Shown here: positions 16,912 through 25,886 of the stretch, in pieces | How positions within the stretch are numbered: the first letter of the stretch is position 1 | Layout: the number at the start of each line of letters is the position of its first letter | Assembly: GCF_001995095.2 (NCBI RefSeq) | Contig: NZ_MTSD02000004.1 | Location: 62,001-126,000 of the forward strand | Direction: 5' to 3' | From: Oceanospirillum linum | Lineage (GTDB): Bacteria > Pseudomonadota > Gammaproteobacteria > Pseudomonadales > Halomonadaceae | Length of the DNA stretch: 64,000 nt | Notes under the pieces: model-generated | Seen by the model: the letters and a program-made list of their open reading frames with translations, nothing else | Told to the model about the DNA's origin: nothing | Database searches by the model: none | Program-made: the position numbers and the translations under genes

Positions 16912-19900
16912 GGCTCGCTGAGCAAGGGGTTGGTGCCATCTATGTTGCGGCTGCTGTCAGAAATGCTACCAGCTCGCCGATGGCGGTATTAGTCTTCGAA
17001 ATTGATCCCGTGGTCAGCTTTTATCAGATTTTCAGAAAATCAGCGTTCTCAGGGACAGGTGAAGCATATGCTTTTGATCGTGATGGTTTGCTGCTGACTC
17101 CGGGCCGTAACTTTGCCGCTGAAAGACTGCGGCCAACGGACCGTGGGCAGGCAACTTTATTGGGAGAGAATAATAACTCTCTTCCCGGTTATGAAACGAC
17201 ACCCCTTGCAGACAGAGTCGGCCTGGTGAGTGATGAGGTTTACATTCGCAATGCTATTGTCGGTTACGATGGCCAGTTAAAAGTCGGAGCCTGGATTTGG
17301 GATAAGCAGTTTCAGATGGGGCTGGCACTGGAGCAGACCTCTGTTGAGGGACTTGAGTTATTGCGCAGAATGCAATGGATCTTTTTGACCTTTGTCGGGT
17401 TAGTGATTCTGATTATTCTCAGCTTCTTTTTTATTCTCGCCTATTGGTCAGCGGCACGTACCCGGGATGAGGATGAAGCCCGGGAGGCATTGGTCAGTGA
17501 GCTGGTATCCCTGCATGAGCGTAATACTCTTGATATTGCTGACCGTGAAGCGACGCACAGGGCGATCATTGATACAGCCTGGGATGCGATTTTTACCGTG
17601 GATAATCGCGGTGTGATTTTATCCGCAAACCCTGCGACTGCACGTATATTTGGCTGTCGTCAGGACAAACTGACAGGGCATCTTATAGAGGACTGGGTTT
17701 GGTTGGACGGCAGGGAGCGTCTGCGTGCTGACTATATGGCTAAAGCCTGTGGTCAGGCTATTGAAGCAACAGGTGTGCATTATGATCGTCGAACATTTCC
17801 GGTGACCGTTTCAATTGCTGAAACTGAAACCAGTCAGAGTTCTTTTTTTACCGTTATTGTGCGTGATGTCAGTGTACAGAAAATGTCTGAGCGCTCCCTT
17901 TCTGAGGCGCGTCAGCGGCTGGAAATGAGTCAGTCTTTTGCGTATATCGGGACGTGGGAGTGGGATGTTCACTCTGATAAAGTCATGGCTACTGAGATGG
18001 CCCTGAAGCTTAATGGCCTTGAGGTCAGTCGTTGCGCTGTGGGGTTAGGTGTTTTTTTTAGCCGTATTAACGGGAGTGATCGTCCACTGCTTCACCGCAC
18101 GCTTTACGATTCCGTCAGGGCTCAGGAGCCATTTTCAATTGAGTGCCGGGTGGATTATGACGATGAAAGCAGTGAATGGTTGCTGATTCAGGGAACACCG
18201 CTGCAGGAACAAGGCGCTGTGAACCGCCTGATTGGTCATGTCCAGAGAATTACCGAGCGCAAAGAAAATGAAAAGGCACTTCTGGCGGCCAGAAATATGC
18301 TTCGACTCGTGTTGGACACGATTCCAATTGGTGTTTATTGGAAGAAAGCAGATTTGACGATTGCCGGTGTCAACAAGAAGTTCTGCCAGGATCTGGAACT
18401 TCAGGAAAAAGATATTATCGGTAAAACCGACGAAGAGGTTTATTGCAATCGGAGCCAGGCTGCACTAATTGAACGATTGGATCGTACGGTGGTTGAGACA
18501 GGGGTGCCGATGGTTCGCCGTAGTGGTCGTTACCAAATGAATAACGGCAAGCTCTGCTATGTGGAGATCAGTCGTTTACCCATTCAGGATCAGGAGCATA
18601 ATACACTGGGGATGCTGGGTGTTTACACGGATGTTACTGAGCGGCTGGAGACTCAGAAAAGTCTGCAGCGGCATCATAAACTTCTGGCCTCTATTTACAG
18701 TTCACAGTTGCGTTATTTTGCGGGAGATAATTGCTGGGCAGTTTTTTCTCATCTTCTGAGGGAGGTGTTGGAACTGGCGGAAAGTGAGTATGGTTTTATT
18801 GGTCAGGTTTTGTATAAACCGGACGGTCAGCCTTATCTCAGAACCTATGCTATTACCCGACTCACTCAGGATGAGATAACTAAAGAGTGGCAACAGAAGC
18901 ACCATGGTGATGGGGTAGAGTTTCATAACCTGGGTACATTATTGGGTCGTGGTTTAAGAACCGCAAAGCTTGAGATCAGTAATACCCCGTTATCAGAGGC
19001 CTGGGTTAAGGACATCACCGGTGGTGACGTCGGTGTCAGGAATTTTATGGCTATTCCTCTGCTGAAAGGCAATGATCTGGTGGGTATGATAGGTTTTGCG
19101 AATCACTCAAAAGGATATGATCAGGAGCTGATTCGCTTCCTGCAACCAATACTGACAACGTGTGCGAACCTGATCGCTGCCATTGACAGTGATATGAAAA
19201 TTATTGCGACTCAACAGCAGCTGCTCAGGGCAAAAGAATCTGCCGAAAAAGCCAATCGTGCTAAAACTGACTTCCTTTCCAGGGTTAGCCATGAGCTTAG
19301 AACGCCAATGAATGCCATTTTGGGCTTTACCGGACTATTAACTGAGTCTGCCGAAACAGAAGAGCAGCATAGTTTTCTCCGGGAGATTGATATCGCAGGC
19401 CATCACCTGATGAGTCTGATTAATGAGGTGCTTGATCTGGGGCGTATTGAGTCAGGGCGTATTGAGCTTCAGTCAGATTACATATCGCTGGATAGCCTGT
19501 TGGAGGAGTGTTGCTCTGTAACTGGGCAGCTGGCTCAGCAAAAAGGTATTCAGCTCAGAATGCATCCTGATAGCGGACGCTTTTTGCAGGTTGTGGCGGA
19601 TGTTGGCCGATTGCGTCAGATTCTGCTGAACCTGCTTTCGAATGCTATTAAATATAATAAGCCAGAAGGTAGTGTGACTCTCAACGTGCAGCTGTCCAAA
19701 CCGGGACAGGTTGATATCCATGTTCAGGACACAGGGATTGGTCTTTCTGAACATGAGATGCGCCATCTGTTTGAATCCTTTAACCGACTGCATGCGGAAA
19801 AAACCGATATTGAAGGAACCGGAATGGGATTGGTGATTACCCGTCAGTTGGCGGAGTTGATGCGTGGTTCATTAACCGTATCAAGCACCAAAGGTGAAGG

Positions 19901-20375
19901 GAGCCGCTTTACATTGAGTCTGCCGGGAAACTCTTCGATCCAAGAGAATGAAGGTGAAAGTGCACAAGCCCTTCTGCTGCCAGCCAGAGTTTTAATTTTA
20001 GGGGAGGAAAACCCTGCTGACAGCTATTTTCCGGGGTTGGAGGCGGCGTTAATAAGTGCGGACCCGGTATTTGTAAACTCTGGAGGCGCTTTTCTTGAAT
20101 TAGCGCTGCAGCATGATTTCCAGCTAATGATCTGTGACTCACAGGTGAGCGATTTCTCGTTGGAGGAGTTACTACATTACCTGTCCGATAGTGATGTACT
20201 ATCCAAAACACCGGTATTGATTATCTTTCCGGCCAATTTCAGCTTCTCATTTGAGGCGCTGGCACTACCTGAACATCATCTGTCGCACCTTTACAGCTAT
20301 ACAAAAGGTGAGCTTCTGGCTGAAAAGGTTCAGGATTTGTTTAATTTTACCGACAGAAGTCAAAAATCTTACTAA
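16887..20375 (+). CDS. Multi-PAS/GAF sensor histidine kinase with degenerate receiver (main part of a frameshifted gene)
   Basis: The 1162-residue downstream part of the kinase. Order: rest of the periplasmic Cache-like domain, membrane segment (about 163-187, LTFVGLVILIILSFFFILAY), three PAS domains (about 225-340, 345-460, 475-590), a GAF domain (about 610-760), HisKA with phospho-acceptor His near residue 802 (FLSRVSHELRTPMNAILGF), HATPase with N box LLNLLSNAIKYN and DTGIGLS, and a C-terminal receiver-like domain. That last domain (about 1035-1155) reads VLILGEENPADS...LMICDSQVSDF, with the usual acidic pocket degraded, so phosphotransfer there is doubtful. The ATG at 16887 is inside the sensor domain and not a natural start. 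The gene is divergent from phoX; its signal and partner regulator are unknown. Confidence 0.85.
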   Translation: MSVITHPLRLAEQGVGAIYVAAAVRNATSSPMAVLVFEIDPVVSFYQIFRKSAFSGTGEAYAFDRDGLLLTPGRNFAAERLRPTDRGQATLLGENNNSLPGYETTPLADRVGLVSDEVYIRNAIVGYDGQLKVGAWIWDKQFQMGLALEQTSVEGLELLRRMQWIFLTFVGLVILIILSFFFILAYWSAARTRDEDEAREALVSELVSLHERNTLDIADREATHRAIIDTAWDAIFTVDNRGVILSANPATARIFGCRQDKLTGHLIEDWVWLDGRERLRADYMAKACGQAIEATGVHYDRRTFPVTVSIAETETSQSSFFTVIVRDVSVQKMSERSLSEARQRLEMSQSFAYIGTWEWDVHSDKVMATEMALKLNGLEVSRCAVGLGVFFSRINGSDRPLLHRTLYDSVRAQEPFSIECRVDYDDESSEWLLIQGTPLQEQGAVNRLIGHVQRITERKENEKALLAARNMLRLVLDTIPIGVYWKKADLTIAGVNKKFCQDLELQEKDIIGKTDEEVYCNRSQAALIERLDRTVVETGVPMVRRSGRYQMNNGKLCYVEISRLPIQDQEHNTLGMLGVYTDVTERLETQKSLQRHHKLLASIYSSQLRYFAGDNCWAVFSHLLREVLELAESEYGFIGQVLYKPDGQPYLRTYAITRLTQDEITKEWQQKHHGDGVEFHNLGTLLGRGLRTAKLEISNTPLSEAWVKDITGGDVGVRNFMAIPLLKGNDLVGMIGFANHSKGYDQELIRFLQPILTTCANLIAAIDSDMKIIATQQQLLRAKESAEKANRAKTDFLSRVSHELRTPMNAILGFTGLLTESAETEEQHSFLREIDIAGHHLMSLINEVLDLGRIESGRIELQSDYISLDSLLEECCSVTGQLAQQKGIQLRMHPDSGRFLQVVADVGRLRQILLNLLSNAIKYNKPEGSVTLNVQLSKPGQVDIHVQDTGIGLSEHEMRHLFESFNRLHAEKTDIEGTGMGLVITRQLAELMRGSLTVSSTKGEGSRFTLSLPGNSSIQENEGESAQALLLPARVLILGEENPADSYFPGLEAALISADPVFVNSGGAFLELALQHDFQLMICDSQVSDFSLEELLHYLSDSDVLSKTPVLIIFPANFSFSFEALALPEHHLSHLYSYTKGELLAEKVQDLFNFTDRSQKSY

Positions 20376-20488
20376 CAAGACCTGTTTGCGGGTTTAAAAG
20401 TATCACTTACTTTTTGATTTTGTTAGGATTTTGGCTCGGACATGATGGTCAGCTTCATTTTAGGCTCGAATAATAAGGCTTCAAATTT

Positions 20489-23400
20489 GTGAACAGTCGC
20501 GCTTATCTGCTTAACTGGTTTGTCGCTGCCCTGGCCATCCTAGCGGTCGTGGGGAGCGCCTGGTATGTTGAAGTTTCATATTTGGAGCAAATACGTCAGA
20601 AGCGTGTGCTTGAATCTCAGGCACGAGTTTCAGAAACCAGTGCTGGTATTGAGAGTATTATCCGTTCCAATCTTGCCAGTATGCAGGGGCTTGCCGCCTA
20701 CCTGTCGATAAACCCTGACATTAGTCAGCGCGATTTTTCCGAAACAGCAAATCTTTTTCTCAGCAATAACCCCATGGTAAATACGGTCTATCGTATATCC
20801 AGTGACTATCAGTATACCCACCGTTATCCTGATGCCGCTGATACTGATTTTACGGATCGCTTTATTGCCTCTGAAACCCGGGGTTTTGAGGTTGCTCGTC
20901 AGGCGGTGGAAACCGGAGAGATCTTTATCTCAGGGCCGGTTACGGAGGCTGATGGAGTCGAGCATCTCCATATATGGCTGCCACTCCAGAGTTCCGGTCG
21001 TCAGTACCGGACGGCGCTGTTACTCTTTCCCTTATCCCTTGAGCAAATCTATAAAGCCTCTGGTTTTTATCAGTTAGGCCGTGAAATGAAAATTTCTGTC
21101 CGGGAGGTACGTCACAGCAAGCCTCAGGCCGCTTTTTATGGCCCGGCGGCACTTTTTAATGCGGCGGATATTACCGATAACATAAGCTTACCGGGCACAC
21201 AGTGGCAGATCGCAGCCAGTATTCAGCCTGAGTCTTTTGTCGAACGGTCATCTCGGCTTTGGATTCAGCTCGCTGCCGGGCTGATGATCAGTATTATTGT
21301 CCTGATTCTCTGGTTACGCCTTAAAGAGCTGCGTGCTGTGGGGCTTATTGAGAACCAACAGTTAATGCTGGACCAGGCCCAGCGTGTTGGCCGGATTGGT
21401 AACTGGTCATGGAATATCACCAAAGGTGATGTTTTCTGGTCGGATGAAGCATACCGCTTGTTCGGCCTGGAGAAGGGAGATCGTGCTCTTGAAAATGATG
21501 GCTATCTGCAGTTTGTTCACATAGAGGACCGACCTGCCGTTGAGGCTGCGATTCAGGATGCAATGGGTCGGGGTGGGCGCTATCAAGCCGATTTTCGGTT
21601 GATGCGAGCGGATTTTGATCAGCGCTGGGTACACTCTGAAGGTTTTGTTGAACTTAGTACCGACCGTAAACCGGTTCGTGTTTTTGGCACCTTTCAGGAT
21701 GTGACCTCCAGCCGGAGAATTGAGCGTGAGCTGAAACAACGGGAAACTCAGCTATCGGCCATCACAGATGCCGCTCAAAGTCTGATTATGATATCCCGGG
21801 CCTCCGATGGTATGGTGCTATTTTGTAACCCTTCCTCAAAAAGAATGTTAGGTATAGAACCCTCTGAGCTGGTTGGCCAGTCAATTGTGACATTTTATCC
21901 TTCCCCCTCCGACCGGGAACTTCTGCTAAGTCGTGTGGAGCGTGATCATAAACTGAGCAATTACACTCTTAAATTGCGGCGGGCTGACAATGGCAGGATC
22001 AGTACGTTCCTGATCGGTCTGCAGAAAATTATGTTCAATGGAAGTGAGTGCTTTGTCGTTGACATGGTTGATATCTCCTCCATGCTCGAAGCTCAGGCTG
22101 CCCTGGCAAATAGTGAGGAAAAATTCAGACTCTTTGCAGAGAACGTACCGGGTATTTTTTGGTTGTGTCACCCTGACGGTCATGAGGTCGAATTTCTTAG
22201 CCCAGGCTATGAGAGGGTTATCGGAATGAAGGCTGACTTGGTGCTGTCTGGTGTTGAACCTCTTTTTGGCAGTGTGGTGCCGGAAGACAAACCTATGGTG
22301 GAGGGTATCTTCTCGGTATCCAGGCAGCCCTTGCAGCTTGAGTTTCGCATTCAGCACCCGACCGGTAACGTACGCTGGATCCGCAGTCTTTCTTTTGCGA
22401 CTTATGATAATGAAGGCCGGGTTAAAAATATTGCAGGCTTTGGTGAGGATATAACGGAAACTTACCTCAGTAATCAGAGGCTTAAACTGGCAGCTTCAGT
22501 TTTTGAGAGCACAGCAGAAGCGATTGTGGTGACCGATGCGAATAATCGTATCGTGTCTGTCAATGATGCTTTTAGCCGGATTACAGGCTATAGCTCTGAT
22601 GAGGTGTTGGGGGAAAACCCGGCGATTCTTAGCTCTGGTAAGCAACCGGATAACTTCTATCAGACGATGTGGGAAAGCCTGCAGTCAACAGGAGGCTGGC
22701 AGGGAGAGGTCTGGAATCGTAAGAAAAACGGTGAGCTTTATGTTGAATGGCTATCAATAACAGCCCTGAAAAATCAATATCATGAAGTTGAGAACTATGT
22801 AGCGGTTTTCTCTGATATTACTGACCGTAAAGAAAAAGAAGAGCTGATCCGGTATCAGGCTAACTATGATGCACTGACAGGCCTGCCTAACCGGGTTCTC
22901 TTTCATGACCGCTTAATGCAATCGATAACCTCCGCACGTCGGTATCCGAAGGATCGGGGGGCGTTAATGTTTATCGATTTAGATCATTTCAAAGAAGTGA
23001 ATGATACGCTGGGCCATGAAGCCGGTGATAGTTTGCTGAAGAAAGTTTCGGAACGCCTGCGCCAATATACCCGCGAGTCTGATACTGTAGCCCGCCTTGG
23101 TGGTGATGAGTTTACGGTCATGCTGCCATCTATCGATAGCGTGGAAGATGTAGGTAAGGTTGCAGGGAAAATTATTGAGGCCCTGTCGAGAACATTTGAC
23201 CTTGATGGTAAGTCTGCCCATATTTCGGCAAGTGTTGGTATTACTATTTTCCCGGACGATGGGGATGAACTGACACGGGTGCTCCAGAATGCAGATCAGG
23301 CGATGTATGCTGCCAAATCAGCAGGCCGTCACACTTATCGTTTCTTTACACCCCAGATGCAGCAGGAAACCGATCGTCGTCAGTCTCTGCAGCATGATCT

Positions 23401-24148
23401 TCGTTCTGCTCTGGATCACCATGAATTTGAGTTGCACTATCAGCCTGTAGTGAACCGGGACAGGCAGGTTGTTAAGGTCGAGGCATTGGTGCGCTGGAAC
23501 CACCCTGCCCAGGGCTGTGTGCCTCCGGACCAGTTTATATCACTTGCAGAAGAGAGTGGCTTGATTATCCCGCTGGGTGGCTGGGTTTTCGCTCAGGCAG
23601 TCTCAGAGATCTCAAGCCTGCGCAAACGCTTCCCGGAACTGGGGGTTGCGATTAACTTGTCGTCCAAGCAAATTGCCACAGATGAGCACCATGTTGAGCA
23701 TTTTATTGATATTTTGCAGCAATACGACCTGCCGGCGAAGTGGGTAACGCTGGAGATCACCGAGTCACTTTTTCTTGATCCTGCTGGTGATTCCGTAGAA
23801 AAGTTAAATAAATTGCGGGCGCAGGGGTTTGAAATTGCAATTGATGATTTTGGCACAGGGTATTCCTCTTTAAGCTATTTGAAGCAGCTGCCCCTGACGA
23901 CCATTAAGATCGATAAAAGCTTTGTGTCAGATCTTGATAAAGATAGTGGTGACAAAGTTCTTGTGGATGCAATTCTTTCTATAGCCCAGAGCATGCGCTT
24001 AAGTGTGATCGCTGAGGGTGTGGAAACAGAAGCTCAATCCCGTTATCTGGTGGACGGTGGCGCTCAGATGCAGCAGGGCTGGCTGCATGGTAAACCGATG
24101 AATTACCATGCCCTCAGTCAGTGGCTTGACGCTAATATCAGGCAGTAG
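20489..24148 (+). CDS. CHASE-PAS-GGDEF-EAL cyclic-di-GMP protein
   Basis: A 1219-residue membrane protein that may make or degrade cyclic-di-GMP. A membrane segment (about 10-28) and a CHASE-type periplasmic sensor (to about 235) lead to a second membrane segment (WIQLAAGLMISIIVLILWL), then four PAS domains (about 295-790). The GGDEF domain has an intact GGDEF at 871-875 (ARLGGDEFTVML). The EAL domain has E998-A-L (VEALVRWNHP), AIDDFGTGYSSLSYL and VIAEGVET, all intact. Which activity dominates cannot be told. It starts with GTG at 20489 (AAGG 10 bp upstream), 113 bp after the kinase, on the same strand. Confidence 0.93.
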   Translation: MNSRAYLLNWFVAALAILAVVGSAWYVEVSYLEQIRQKRVLESQARVSETSAGIESIIRSNLASMQGLAAYLSINPDISQRDFSETANLFLSNNPMVNTVYRISSDYQYTHRYPDAADTDFTDRFIASETRGFEVARQAVETGEIFISGPVTEADGVEHLHIWLPLQSSGRQYRTALLLFPLSLEQIYKASGFYQLGREMKISVREVRHSKPQAAFYGPAALFNAADITDNISLPGTQWQIAASIQPESFVERSSRLWIQLAAGLMISIIVLILWLRLKELRAVGLIENQQLMLDQAQRVGRIGNWSWNITKGDVFWSDEAYRLFGLEKGDRALENDGYLQFVHIEDRPAVEAAIQDAMGRGGRYQADFRLMRADFDQRWVHSEGFVELSTDRKPVRVFGTFQDVTSSRRIERELKQRETQLSAITDAAQSLIMISRASDGMVLFCNPSSKRMLGIEPSELVGQSIVTFYPSPSDRELLLSRVERDHKLSNYTLKLRRADNGRISTFLIGLQKIMFNGSECFVVDMVDISSMLEAQAALANSEEKFRLFAENVPGIFWLCHPDGHEVEFLSPGYERVIGMKADLVLSGVEPLFGSVVPEDKPMVEGIFSVSRQPLQLEFRIQHPTGNVRWIRSLSFATYDNEGRVKNIAGFGEDITETYLSNQRLKLAASVFESTAEAIVVTDANNRIVSVNDAFSRITGYSSDEVLGENPAILSSGKQPDNFYQTMWESLQSTGGWQGEVWNRKKNGELYVEWLSITALKNQYHEVENYVAVFSDITDRKEKEELIRYQANYDALTGLPNRVLFHDRLMQSITSARRYPKDRGALMFIDLDHFKEVNDTLGHEAGDSLLKKVSERLRQYTRESDTVARLGGDEFTVMLPSIDSVEDVGKVAGKIIEALSRTFDLDGKSAHISASVGITIFPDDGDELTRVLQNADQAMYAAKSAGRHTYRFFTPQMQQETDRRQSLQHDLRSALDHHEFELHYQPVVNRDRQVVKVEALVRWNHPAQGCVPPDQFISLAEESGLIIPLGGWVFAQAVSEISSLRKRFPELGVAINLSSKQIATDEHHVEHFIDILQQYDLPAKWVTLEITESLFLDPAGDSVEKLNKLRAQGFEIAIDDFGTGYSSLSYLKQLPLTTIKIDKSFVSDLDKDSGDKVLVDAILSIAQSMRLSVIAEGVETEAQSRYLVDGGAQMQQGWLHGKPMNYHALSQWLDANIRQ

Positions 24149-24262
24149 TTCTTTTGTTATATAATGACATCGTGTATCCGGTGATTCCCTTTTGTATTTT
24201 TTATGATGGTTAATACACCGTACGTTATAAGGTGTGCTTTGTTCTCATTACAGGAGTATTGA

Positions 24263-25460
24263 ATGCGTTCTCGTGAACCATCTCCGCCTGCCATATCTGT
24301 TTCTGTCAACTCGCTCATTGTGGGGGCAGTTGTGTCTGTGTGTGTCTGGGGGGGCTGGATGTTTTTTTACGGTTAACCCCCATGTGGCTTTTTTAATCGC
24401 GCTTGCTTCTGGCTTTTGTCTTATATGGCTGATGAACCGTTACCATAAAGCTGAAGACTATGATCTGCCCTCTGATCTCTCAGATCAGACGGCGGACACC
24501 TTTAATGCTCTTTCCTCAGGCCTGTCTTCTGAATTTAAAGAGTCCAGGGAGGAGATACAGCAGGTAAAAAATCTGTTGGACACCGCTATTGGTCAGCTTA
24601 TTGATAATTTTACACAGGTCCATCAGAAAACCCAGGAACAGCAAGCGCTGACCCATCGAATTACGCAGCATATGGCTGCCGGAGAAAACGTGGATTCTAT
24701 TTTTTCCGGGTTTATTCATGACACAACAGAGACCTTTGAAGTGTTTATGGATAATGCTGTTCAGGCAAGCAAATTTGCCATGGGCCTTGTTGAAATTATG
24801 GATGATATGGCCAGCAATATTGGCGGGATTGTTAAACTTCTTGATGAGATTGACGATATTGCTGATCAGACTAATCTTTTAGCACTCAATGCCGCTATTG
24901 AAGCTGCCCGGGCTGGAGATGCAGGGCGAGGGTTTGCAGTGGTGGCAGATGAAGTACGTTCGCTGTCTAAAAAAACAACCCATTTCAGTGATCAGATTCG
25001 AGGTCTGATGACGGATCTGCACAGCTCTTTTTCTAATGCGGACACCTCTATCCAGAAAATCTCTTCTGTGGATATGGGGTTTGCCAGTGAGTCAAAACGG
25101 CGTATTGAGCAGGTTTTGAGCCAGCTTGAACAAATCAATCATGAATCGTCGGAGGCTCTGGCATTACAAAGCGAGTTGGCTGTTGAGGTAGAAGCGAATA
25201 TTAACCTGGCAACGACAGGTCTTCAGTTTCAGGATATGACCAGTCAGCTTCTCGACCATACCGATACGAGGCTGGATGCGATCCATGAATTAATGAATGA
25301 TCTGTCGCATCTGACACAGAAAAATAGTGCTTACTCATCGGAAGAAGTTTTACGACATATTCGCGAGAAACTTCAGGCAACTCGCTCTAAGATTGATAGT
25401 ATGAAACATAACCCTGTTTCCCATGGCAGTATGGACTCGGGTGATATTGAACTCTTTTAA
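24263..25460 (+). CDS. Membrane-anchored MCP-like chemoreceptor without sensor domain (frameshifted near N-terminus)
   Basis: The only good start is the ATG at 24263, preceded by AGGAG. It encodes [35 protein letters not shown] and stops at 24376, just after a G7 (24348-24354) and a T7 (24362-24368) tract. One base less in either tract joins it to [22 protein letters not shown], making a two-segment membrane hairpin, and then to the MCP signalling domain ([37 protein letters not shown]). No ligand-binding domain is present. The far C-terminus is GDIELF, shared with CheD downstream. The alternative GTG at 24234 reads the main frame but gives an N-terminus without a plausible membrane segment. 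First gene of the che cluster, in the place of cttP in the P. aeruginosa Che2 cluster. Confidence 0.8.
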
Positions 25461-25487
25461 TAAAATAATCAGGTGTTGGAGAAACTT

Positions 25488-25853
25488 ATGGCCAAGAAAA
25501 TTCTGACGGTGGACGATGCAGCCTCAATTCGTCAGATGGTGGCTTTCACGCTCAAGGGTGCCGGGTATGACGTGGTGGAAGCGATTGATGGACAAGATGG
25601 ACTGAACAAAGCCAAGTCAGGTCAGTTTGATCTGGTGCTGACGGATCAGAATATGCCCAAGATGGATGGCCTGACCCTTATTAAATCGCTCAGAGCACTG
25701 CCGCAGTACAGTCGGACTCCGATATTGATGCTGACAACTGAGTCTGGTGATGACATGAAGGCAAAAGGCCGTGCAGCCCGAGCTACAGGCTGGCTGGTAA
25801 AACCTTTCGATCCGGCTAAATTACTGGAAGTTGTCAAAAAAGTGCTGGGTTGA
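25488..25853 (+). CDS. cheY: Chemotaxis response regulator CheY
   Basis: Single-domain receiver of 121 residues, phosphorylated by CheA. Acidic pocket D9-D10, phospho-acceptor D53 (LVLTDQNMPKMDG), switch Thr in MLTTES and Lys in VKPFDPAKL are all present. The ATG at 25488 is chosen because GGAG lies 6 bases upstream; the TTG at 25473 would include the Shine-Dalgarno as coding sequence. Located 27 bp after the MCP-like gene and 33 bp before cheA. Confidence 0.95.
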   Translation: MAKKILTVDDAASIRQMVAFTLKGAGYDVVEAIDGQDGLNKAKSGQFDLVLTDQNMPKMDGLTLIKSLRALPQYSRTPILMLTTESGDDMKAKGRAARATGWLVKPFDPAKLLEVVKKVLG

Positions 25854-25886
25854 GCAATCCAAAGCAACAGAAACGGATAATGTATA

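Noticed and set aside
24234-24262. GTG at 24234 as start of the MCP-like gene
   Set aside because: The frame is open, but it has no good ribosome site and gives a Cys/Leu-rich N-terminus without a clear membrane segment, while the overlapping frame from 24263 has both.
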